Of a stretch of DNA of 64,000 bases, positions 44,917 through 52,487 are shown one piece after another. The DNA is from Maridesulfovibrio ferrireducens (lineage in GTDB: Bacteria; Desulfobacterota; Desulfovibrionia; Desulfovibrionales; Desulfovibrionaceae). The position numbers and the translations under genes were made by a program. The stretch is from contig NZ_JAEINN010000002.1 in assembly GCF_016342405.1 (NCBI RefSeq), positions 1 to 64,000 of the forward strand. Direction: 5' to 3'. The stretch's first letter is position 1. Each line of letters opens with the position of its first letter. The notes beneath the pieces are model-generated. The model worked only from the letters and a program-made list of their open reading frames with translations. It was not told the origin of the DNA and searched no databases.

Positions 44917-47205
44917 ATGCTTAACGTTGAACTGACTTATAACCCTTATCTTGTGGCGACATTAATTTCTGTAGAAGGTAAGGAATTGCCTGAAGATCAT
45001 GATCTTATGTGCCAGTGTAAGAATAATAGACTTCAAGTCTGGATTGATTCTTTTCTTGCAAATATCGTAAGCGAATCTCGTGAAAATAAAATTGACCTAG
45101 TAACAAACTGTACTCCTCAGGATACTTTGGATGTGAAAGATGCCTTAACCCGTTTTCAAGCTTCTGAAAATGGAATCAAAGTACAAATAAACTTAAAAGC
45201 AAATGAATGTTGTAAGTCTGCTGAAGACAAAATAAATCAGTTAACGGATCTTTTCCAAAAGGCTCAAAGTGGTCCATTTGAAGAGTTTAAGAGTACGGTA
45301 TTAAAAAAACGTTTTGAGGAAGCTCTTTCTCCATCCTTTGAAGTGAGCGTTGTCGCTACCATGTCTTCGGGAAAATCCACAGTCATTAATTCTTTTATTG
45401 GGCAGGACTTAATGCCTGCTAAAAATGAAGCGTGTACAGCGACAATTGCAAATATTGAAGACTGCGATGGAATGGATGTTTTTGAAGGGTGCAGCAAAGA
45501 TTCTGAAGGAAATACTATCCATAATTGGCAGCCTGTCACTCAAGATATATTGACCAATTGGAATGACGACTCGCAAACATCTACGATGCACTTGAAAGGA
45601 GATATTAAATCTATTCAGGAGTCAGATTGTGCGACCCTTGTTTTGGTAGACACTCCCGGTCCTAACAACTCCAGAGATGACGAACACCAAAAAACGACAT
45701 TACGAGCTATTAAGCGTAAACCACTTTCAATGGTCCTGTATGTTCTCAATGCTACTCAGATGAATATTACGGATGACCAATCACTCCTTAATACGGTCTC
45801 AGAGGCTATGAAGCAAGGAGGGCGTCAAGCTCAAGATAGGTTCATATTTATTGCTAATAAAATTGACGCATTTGATCCTGAAAAGGGAGAAAGTGTTCGT
45901 TCTGCGTTAAAAAATGCAAGGAATTATCTTAAAGAGAATGGAATTGAAAATCCTTTAGTGATTCCAGCGTCTGGGGAATTGGCAAAGTTGATTAGAATGG
46001 AAAAGAAGGGGTGTGATCTTACTCGTTCGCAACGCAATAGTTTGAATAGTTTTACCGAACTTTTTGTAGAAGAGGATGAAATGAATATGCTTAATCATGT
46101 TCAGGACAGGATTAATCCTTATAGTTTTAAGCGGTTAAGCTCTCGTTTAGATGAATCTAAAACAGATCGAGATAAAGCTGAAATTTTAAGTGGTATACCT
46201 ATTGTGGAGGAATTACTTAATGATTTTTTAATCAAGCATGCTCTTCCTGCAAAAATTAAAGACGCAGTAGATACTTTCGGACATGTCATGGAAAAGGCTG
46301 AAGGAATTAAAAGAATAAACGTTCAGTTGAGCAAGAGCAAAGAAGAGCTTGAAAAGGTAGCCCAAATATTAAAATCTTTTGAGAAAAATAACGAAAGAGT
46401 TTCTATGGCTAAGAATTATCGTAAAGAAGTTTCCGCGAAAAAATATGAACCCTCTAATGAATTGAAAGACAGTTATAAGCAAATTCAAAAGAAGATGTTT
46501 TTTTTAATTGAGGATATGACTGAAAGGTTTGATTTGGATAACGTTAAACCCATGCAAGCAAATAGGATTATTGACGGAGCAGCAAGCAGTTGTAATCGCT
46601 TTAATATTGAAATTGAGGAAATAATAAATGAAAGCCTTGAAAAGGATTTTTTAGCCGGACTGGATTCCTTGAGAGAGGGCTATGAGGCTCACATTACAAA
46701 ACTTCTTCAAAAAGAATTTCCTTCAACTCAAGATGCAGGGCTTGTAGAATTTCAGAAAAAGGCAATGACGATGCCAAATGCGAAAACACTCGTTGAAGAG
46801 AATAAATATACAGAAAAGGTAGTAGTAGGAACTCGACAGGTATCTGACTCTAAATGGTACAACCCTTTTTCATGGGGAAGCAAAAAGACTGTACACGATT
46901 ACGAGCATCATGATTATGTGGATATGAGTCCAATTTGGAATGAAATGAGAGATTCCCTGCATGTAGCTGTTGATAAGAACATTAACGAATCTAAAAAGCA
47001 TGCGGCTGATCAGGCAGAAAAAGGCAAAAGGATCCTTTTACAGGCTATGGATGGTATTGATAGGGTCTGCCAAGAAAATATAACTAAAATACAAGATGCA
47101 AATTCAGACAAAGATAGCAAAGAAAAACAGATTGCGGAAAATAAGAGTAAACTTCAATGGTATGAAGAATTTTCTACTGAATTGAAAGAAGTGCTATCCA
47201 TTTAA
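44917..47205 (+). CDS. Dynamin-like GTPase with helical stalk
   Basis: 762 aa. A ~130-residue N-terminal region precedes G1 ATMSSGKSTVINSF near 147, the ACTAT switch, G3 DTPGPNN near 244 and G4 NKID near 313. Residues ~450-760 are long helices with coiled-coil character (KEELEKVAQILKSFEK; KEKQIAENKSKLQ) and an inserted segment with WYNPFSWG, a possible membrane-contact loop. No transmembrane helix. AAAAGGAG precedes the ATG. Tandem GTPases with a small membrane protein recall the LeoABC and paired bacterial dynamin arrangement. Confidence 0.87.
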   Translation: MLNVELTYNPYLVATLISVEGKELPEDHDLMCQCKNNRLQVWIDSFLANIVSESRENKIDLVTNCTPQDTLDVKDALTRFQASENGIKVQINLKANECCKSAEDKINQLTDLFQKAQSGPFEEFKSTVLKKRFEEALSPSFEVSVVATMSSGKSTVINSFIGQDLMPAKNEACTATIANIEDCDGMDVFEGCSKDSEGNTIHNWQPVTQDILTNWNDDSQTSTMHLKGDIKSIQESDCATLVLVDTPGPNNSRDDEHQKTTLRAIKRKPLSMVLYVLNATQMNITDDQSLLNTVSEAMKQGGRQAQDRFIFIANKIDAFDPEKGESVRSALKNARNYLKENGIENPLVIPASGELAKLIRMEKKGCDLTRSQRNSLNSFTELFVEEDEMNMLNHVQDRINPYSFKRLSSRLDESKTDRDKAEILSGIPIVEELLNDFLIKHALPAKIKDAVDTFGHVMEKAEGIKRINVQLSKSKEELEKVAQILKSFEKNNERVSMAKNYRKEVSAKKYEPSNELKDSYKQIQKKMFFLIEDMTERFDLDNVKPMQANRIIDGAASSCNRFNIEIEEIINESLEKDFLAGLDSLREGYEAHITKLLQKEFPSTQDAGLVEFQKKAMTMPNAKTLVEENKYTEKVVVGTRQVSDSKWYNPFSWGSKKTVHDYEHHDYVDMSPIWNEMRDSLHVAVDKNINESKKHAADQAEKGKRILLQAMDGIDRVCQENITKIQDANSDKDSKEKQIAENKSKLQWYEEFSTELKEVLSI

Positions 47206-47216
47206 TGGAGGTTGAT

Positions 47217-47762
47217 ATGAAAAATGAGTCGATTACAGATTTAATTAATTCTGGTGAAATGTCACAAGCTCGCTCTATTATTGTGAGTAAATTAGATGGG
47301 GATCGCTTTAAGGAAAACATGGAAATTGCTTCGTCTTGGGGGCAATTTCCAGAAGATCTTTATGATGAAGACGATAATGATTCTAATTTTTTATCTGAAG
47401 AATTATGGAGTCGCGAATATTGGACCGAGATGCGGGTTGGCCTTAGTAATAATTTTTCTAAGAAAAAATTGAACCATATAATTACGGTTATGCAGCATTT
47501 GAGAAAGAAAAAAGATCCAAAGTTTACACCTAATAGATCAGAAGCCGTAACTCCTAATAAAAGTACTGTAAAAAAAGAAAGAGCTCCTCGACACAGTGAA
47601 ACAATTATGACTCCAAAACGGGTCGTATTTCTTGGCGGCGGCTTTTTAGGTGGTGTAGCAGGTTTTACTTTAAAAGAATCCCTAGTTGGAGCGGTGGCAG
47701 GCGGAGCACTTGGAGTGGTTCTTGGTTTTGCCCTTCTTCATATTTTAGGAACTAAAAAATAG
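47217..47762 (+). CDS. Glycine-zipper membrane protein of the GTPase operon
   Basis: 181 aa from the ATG at 47217 (GGAGG at 47207-47211). The N-terminal ~100 residues are soluble (MSQARSIIVSKLDGDRFKENM, REYWTEMRVGL, HIITVMQHLRKKKDPKF). A basic linker leads to a C-terminal glycine-zipper hairpin (FLGGGFLGGVAG...GAVAGGALGVVLGF). It could anchor the GTPases or form pores. A frameshifted tandem copy without the zipper follows. Confidence 0.75.
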   Translation: MKNESITDLINSGEMSQARSIIVSKLDGDRFKENMEIASSWGQFPEDLYDEDDNDSNFLSEELWSREYWTEMRVGLSNNFSKKKLNHIITVMQHLRKKKDPKFTPNRSEAVTPNKSTVKKERAPRHSETIMTPKRVVFLGGGFLGGVAGFTLKESLVGAVAGGALGVVLGFALLHILGTKK

Positions 47763-47796
47763 ACTAGTTCGTATTTTTTTATACTACGAGAAAAGA

Positions 47797-48233
47797 ATGG
47801 AATATAAAAGGTTGTGTGAATTAATTTCTATAGGCGATACAGCTCAGACTCGTTCTGTGATTATAAGCCAATTAGACGGAGATCGTTTTAAGTGTAAAAT
47901 GGTAATTGCCTCCATGAGGGGCAGTTACCAAATATTCTTTTCGAGAAAGACAATTCAGAGTCAGAATTTCTTCCTCAACGCTTCTGGGACCGTGAGTATT
48001 GGACTGATATGAGAGTTGAATTTAGCCACAATTTTTCTAGGGAAAAATTAGACCATATTCTCGAGATTATGCAGTATTTGAGAGAACAGAAAGACCCAAA
48101 ATTTTCACCACCGGTTCAAGCAGAAAAGACTCGTGAAAAAGTTGTGAGAACGGTCAAACGTACGACAGTCGTCATTGAAGAACATGCTGGATATATAGAA
48201 AGATTTTTCTGTTCGAAACGAACTAAAAAATAA
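47797..48233 (+). pseudogene. Frameshifted tandem duplicate of the glycine-zipper gene
   Basis: The first frame (to 48012) gives ARSIIVSKLDGDRFK-like TRSVIISQLDGDRFK, then loses similarity after AGGGGCAG near 47919. From there the other frame reads GQLPNILFEKD...FWDREYWTDMRVEFSHNFS, matching the neighbour's GQFPEDLYDED...LWSREYWTEMRV. One base is gained (or two lost) around 47916-47922. The C-terminus lacks the glycine zipper. It is either a decayed copy or a rare programmed frameshift at a G4 run. Confidence 0.75.
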
Positions 48234-48258
48234 TCATTAGATGGGATAGGATAACATA

Positions 48259-51200
48259 ATGGACAGCAAAGCTAACTCCTTTTTATCTTCCAATAGTATG
48301 GAAGATGGCTTTTGTGAATTGGATGAAGTCGTTTTTAAACACTATTTAGAAAAGCTTAATCTTTTCCCGGTTATAAAGAATCCACATCTTCTAGAAAATG
48401 TGGCTCGCAAAACTCGTTTGAATCAAGTCTCAAAAATTGTTTATGACCGTGAAGAGAATAATCTTGGAAAGTTAAGTAATGTTTTTTCCTCAATGGCGTC
48501 TCACAATAGCTCGGTTTTTGTGCTTCTTTGCAGTGATAGCATTGAAACTAAATTCTATATTGGAACACAAAGCCTTGGTAACAATGATGGACATCTTGCC
48601 ATTGAAGTCTTTGAACGATCACTTCAAGCGAGTTTTCCTGGAATTGAAACAAAAGATTTATTTGCAGATGATGTTCGTACTATCAGCAACAATATTTCTT
48701 CTTCGGAAAACAGATACATTACTAGTGTTTCGGGTATACCTTCATTAAAAGATTCGAGCTCGGACAATTTTGTGCAAGGACTTGAGAAGATTGTGGAAGG
48801 AATGCAAGGTAAGAAATATACAGCCCTTCTGTTGGCCACTCCTGTGCTTCTTCAAGAGTTGGAGATGATTGAAAGGTCTTATCAGGAGATATATTCTTCT
48901 TTGTCATTTATGGAATCGCAACAGTTAACTTTGTCTGAAAATGAAAGTGCTACGCTAGGAAAAACATTAGGAACCAGCTTAAGTAACTCTCTCTCTAATA
49001 CTATGTCTAAGTCTGCTAGTGGAACTTTCGGAACAAGTAAAACTAATACAACAGGAACAAATCACAGCTCAACAAAAGGCAAAAGTAGCACTTATACACA
49101 GGGGGTAAGTGTTCTTGTTGCTTCATCTAGTTATTCTTCAACTTCATCTAAAAGTGAGACATATGGAAGTTCTCAAAGTCATAGCCAAGGAGAATCAGAG
49201 AGTAAAACCCTTGGAAGTACCAACTCAAAAGGCTCAACAGATACGAGCACAACAAGTGAAACAAATTCTATTAGTGCCACGACTCAAATAGGTTCTTCAC
49301 ATCAATATACCTTCAAGAACCGCAGAATTACAGACATTCTTGAACTTATTGATGAACAATTAATTCGTATACGTGAATGTAAAAACCATGGGATGTGGAA
49401 TTTTGGAACGTATTTCATAGACTCTGTAAAAAGCTCCACTCAAATGGGCGCAAACCTTCTCTCCGGAATTCTTTGCGGTGAAAAAACAGGAGTTGAGCGG
49501 AAAGCAATATTAAGTTGGGATGCAGATGAATTAGGTAGTAGCAGTTTCGCCAGTGTCTGCGAAAGTTTGTCGTATTTTACCCACCCTGTTTTTGATGTTT
49601 CTTCAAAATATCCTTTTGGTACTGCAACTCCGACATCACTAGTTAGCGCATCTGAATTGGCAGTGGGTTTAAGTTTACCGCAAAAATCTCTTCCAGGTAT
49701 ACCCGTATTTGAGTCTGTCGATTTTGGTCGTACGGTTTCAAGTTTCAGTGAAAAAAGCAGCAAGTTAATCGATCTAGGGGTAATCCAACATCTAGGAAAA
49801 AATTATCCCAGCCTGAAAGTTGAATTGGATGTGAATTCACTTAGTTCACATTTATTCGTAACCGGAAGCACGGGGGCAGGGAAATCAAATGCTGTTTATT
49901 CAATAGTTTATAAACTTTGGAAAACGCACAATATTCCATTTTTGATTATTGAGCCTGCAAAAGGAGAATACAAGGATGTTTTTGGTGGTTATAAAAGAGT
50001 GAGCACCTTTGGAACCAATTGTACCTTTACACCATTACTCCGAATGAATCCTTTTTCGTTTCCTAAAGAAATTCATGTCACAGAGCACATTGACCGTCTT
50101 ATTGAGATTTTGAATGCCGCTTGGCCTATGTATGCAGCCATGCCTGCAATATTAAAATCTTCAATAGAGCAAGCGTATGAAAGGATTGGCTGGAACCTTT
50201 TTATTTCCGAGAACGCTTATGGTCAGGTTTTTCCCGATTTTGCCGATTTACTTGAAGTTCTACCAAGTGTGATCGAAAAATCTTCTTATTCTACCGAAGT
50301 TAAGGGCAATTATATAGGAGCCTTGGTTGCTCGTATAGAATCTTTAACTAATGGCTATTATCGTTCAATCTTTCAAAAAGATGAACTTGAAAACTCGGTA
50401 TTGTTTGATGCTCCCTGTATAGTTGATTTGTCCCGTGTAGGATCGTCTGAAACTAAATCCTTGCTGATGGGTATTCTATTTATGAAACTTCAAGAATACC
50501 GGATGTCTTCTACAGTGGGGTGCAATACGGCTCTCAAGCATGTTACTGTTATAGAAGAAGCTCACAACCTTATTAGGAGGACTTCCCTTGACCAAAGTGG
50601 TGAAGGTGCCAATTTGCAAGGAAAAGCTGTTGAGATGATAACTAATGCAATTGCTGAAATGCGCACCCATGGAGAGGGTTTTATTATAGCGGATCAATCT
50701 CCAGGACTTCTTGATCAAGCTGTTATTCGTAACACTAATACCAAAATGATTTTAAGGCTACCAGACTGGGAAGATCGTAACTTAGTAGGTAAATCTGCCA
50801 ATCTAAAAGAGAATCATATTGATGAACTCGCTCGTTTGCGCACAGGGTGTGCTGCTGTCTATCAAAATAATTGGCAGGAAGCGGTGCTATGTCAAATTGA
50901 TGAATTTGATATGATTGAAAAAGCTAAATCTCTCAATTATAGTTGTACTGAAATGAGACCTTCTGATTCTAGAGTAAAATATAGAACTGAATTAATTAAT
51001 ATTTTGATAATGGCAAAAACAGATCCAAGTGGGGTTAAGGTAATTGCAAATAAGCTCAGTTTAAATTTAAACAAAATTAAACAATATTATCCTGAAGTGC
51101 TCACGGTCATTGATAAGAAAAAAAACAATCCAGAGTGGCTGCTTTCTCAAATTGAGGAAGTTTTAGGATTTGAGCAAGCTGTTAGATTAATTTCGTCCAG

Positions 51201-51420
51201 CAGTGATCTTCACAAGTGGTCAGACAGATTTTATGATTGGACCACTTGCTTGCTGAAAAACATTTTTGCAAATTTTGATATAACAATGCTTGATAATAAA
51301 ATGCAAAATGAAATTATTTTATCTACTTTTGAGATCGCAACGAGGGAACACTCTGAGGGTTCAGGTTTGTGGTTAGGAGAGATGGGTAAAGTGGATATGT
51401 GGAGAGACGAAATATGCTAA
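48259..51420 (+). CDS. HerA-type (DUF87) ATPase with Ser/Thr-rich insert
   Basis: 1053 aa. The N-terminal ~225 residues are of unknown fold; ~230-350 is a Ser/Thr/Gly low-complexity stretch (SxS pattern); ~530-900 is a HerA/FtsK-like ATPase with Walker A GSTGAGKS near 535, Walker B HVTVIEEAH near 764 and an Arg/Gln region (IIADQSPGLLDQAVIRNT) as in HerA. The C-terminal ~150 residues are helical. HerA ATPases form hexamers that translocate DNA or drive nuclease partners. Its end overlaps the WHH nuclease gene by 7 nt, which suggests a physical partnership. Confidence 0.85.
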   Translation: MDSKANSFLSSNSMEDGFCELDEVVFKHYLEKLNLFPVIKNPHLLENVARKTRLNQVSKIVYDREENNLGKLSNVFSSMASHNSSVFVLLCSDSIETKFYIGTQSLGNNDGHLAIEVFERSLQASFPGIETKDLFADDVRTISNNISSSENRYITSVSGIPSLKDSSSDNFVQGLEKIVEGMQGKKYTALLLATPVLLQELEMIERSYQEIYSSLSFMESQQLTLSENESATLGKTLGTSLSNSLSNTMSKSASGTFGTSKTNTTGTNHSSTKGKSSTYTQGVSVLVASSSYSSTSSKSETYGSSQSHSQGESESKTLGSTNSKGSTDTSTTSETNSISATTQIGSSHQYTFKNRRITDILELIDEQLIRIRECKNHGMWNFGTYFIDSVKSSTQMGANLLSGILCGEKTGVERKAILSWDADELGSSSFASVCESLSYFTHPVFDVSSKYPFGTATPTSLVSASELAVGLSLPQKSLPGIPVFESVDFGRTVSSFSEKSSKLIDLGVIQHLGKNYPSLKVELDVNSLSSHLFVTGSTGAGKSNAVYSIVYKLWKTHNIPFLIIEPAKGEYKDVFGGYKRVSTFGTNCTFTPLLRMNPFSFPKEIHVTEHIDRLIEILNAAWPMYAAMPAILKSSIEQAYERIGWNLFISENAYGQVFPDFADLLEVLPSVIEKSSYSTEVKGNYIGALVARIESLTNGYYRSIFQKDELENSVLFDAPCIVDLSRVGSSETKSLLMGILFMKLQEYRMSSTVGCNTALKHVTVIEEAHNLIRRTSLDQSGEGANLQGKAVEMITNAIAEMRTHGEGFIIADQSPGLLDQAVIRNTNTKMILRLPDWEDRNLVGKSANLKENHIDELARLRTGCAAVYQNNWQEAVLCQIDEFDMIEKAKSLNYSCTEMRPSDSRVKYRTELINILIMAKTDPSGVKVIANKLSLNLNKIKQYYPEVLTVIDKKKNNPEWLLSQIEEVLGFEQAVRLISSSSDLHKWSDRFYDWTTCLLKNIFANFDITMLDNKMQNEIILSTFEIATREHSEGSGLWLGEMGKVDMWRDEIC

Positions 51421-52034
51421 AAGAGATTGCTACGGGAGCATCAGAAGTCGCTCAAAAAACTGACAAAGGAATTCCAAACTTTAAGGAAGGTAAAGAATTA
51501 AATTCGCCTAAAGTTGAGATTTCTCGATCAAAATCAGAAGAAATACCAAACTTTAACTCTACAGAAGGAGTTAAAAACAGGTGGCCTCAGACTGGTGGAG
51601 TATGGGAAGGCGAGCCAGGAAATTCTAAGTGGATTCCTGATAAAGATAAAATTCCTCAAAACGAAAGAACTAATCCTGAAGGAAAAACGTGGGGAGAAAT
51701 TTTTATAAACTCTGACACAGATGGTGTTGAATTCAAGGATGGCTATCCAGACTTCTCTGAATATGCTGAAGAGACAGTCGAAATTGATGACTTTTCTGAA
51801 CGTAGAGATGATAATTTTTCACAAGCAGATAAAAAAACAGCAGAAAAATGGAATAGTGACGGTAAAGAGGGCGGGCCTTGGACCGGAGAAAAAGTCCGTG
51901 AATATCGTAAAGAAAACAAGCTCACTTGGCATGAGCATGAAGACACGAAAACCATGCAATTGGTAAAGACTGAAGTTCATGGGAATATCCCTCATGTCGG
52001 TGGGATCGCAAATAAAAAGAATTCAGCGGCTTAA
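51414..52034 (+). CDS. WHH-type HNH/EndoVII nuclease toxin
   Basis: 206 aa from the ATG at 51414 (GGAGAG upstream, overlapping the HerA stop). The C-terminal ~45 residues match the WHH/LHH nuclease family: YRKENKLTWHEHEDTKTMQL, then VHGNIPHVGG, with three His and the Glu that replaces the middle His. GGVWEGEPGNSKWIP near 60-75 is a lead-in found in polymorphic toxins. There is no signal peptide or secretion domain, so it may act inside the cell. The immunity-like gene follows after 18 nt. Confidence 0.85.
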   Translation: MLKEIATGASEVAQKTDKGIPNFKEGKELNSPKVEISRSKSEEIPNFNSTEGVKNRWPQTGGVWEGEPGNSKWIPDKDKIPQNERTNPEGKTWGEIFINSDTDGVEFKDGYPDFSEYAEETVEIDDFSERRDDNFSQADKKTAEKWNSDGKEGGPWTGEKVREYRKENKLTWHEHEDTKTMQLVKTEVHGNIPHVGGIANKKNSAA

Positions 52035-52052
52035 GTCTAAGAGGGCTATATT

Positions 52053-52469
52053 ATGAAAAAAGTACAAGATCCAATTTTTGGCAATATGGATTATAAGTAT
52101 TCATGGAAGAAAAATGAAAATTTATGGCTTTGGGGGCATAATATCACTGTTACAATAGTAGCTAGTGATACGGATGAAGAAGGAATAAATAAAACTCAAC
52201 AAAACGCTTACAAACAAGTAAAAAACAAAATTCAAGATGTTATTGTGCAAAACTTTGATTTGATAGTTGCGTATTGCAATGATGCTTTTTATTTAGGTGG
52301 AAAAAGTAAAGTTGAAATATCTTCACATATAACCCCCAAGTCTGTGAATTTTCAACGTGATGGATCTTGGGGGATTTTATTTGATTGTGATTATGATATT
52401 GACCATGGCTTGGTTCTGTATTTTGAAAATGGAAAAGCTTTTGTAGGTGCACAAGATGATTTTCTCTAA
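52053..52469 (+). CDS. DUF6985-like immunity protein for the WHH toxin
   Basis: 138 aa, acidic and soluble. The start KKVQDPIFGNMDYKYSW and the end ILFDCDYDIDHGLVLYFENG...VGAQDDFL fit DUF6985-type immunity proteins of polymorphic toxin loci. Position directly after a WHH nuclease gene is the standard toxin-immunity order. GAGGGCTATATT precedes the ATG. It should bind and neutralise the nuclease; the family label is from memory. Confidence 0.75.
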   Translation: MKKVQDPIFGNMDYKYSWKKNENLWLWGHNITVTIVASDTDEEGINKTQQNAYKQVKNKIQDVIVQNFDLIVAYCNDAFYLGGKSKVEISSHITPKSVNFQRDGSWGILFDCDYDIDHGLVLYFENGKAFVGAQDDFL

Positions 52470-52487
52470 AGTTATTAAATTTTAAAT

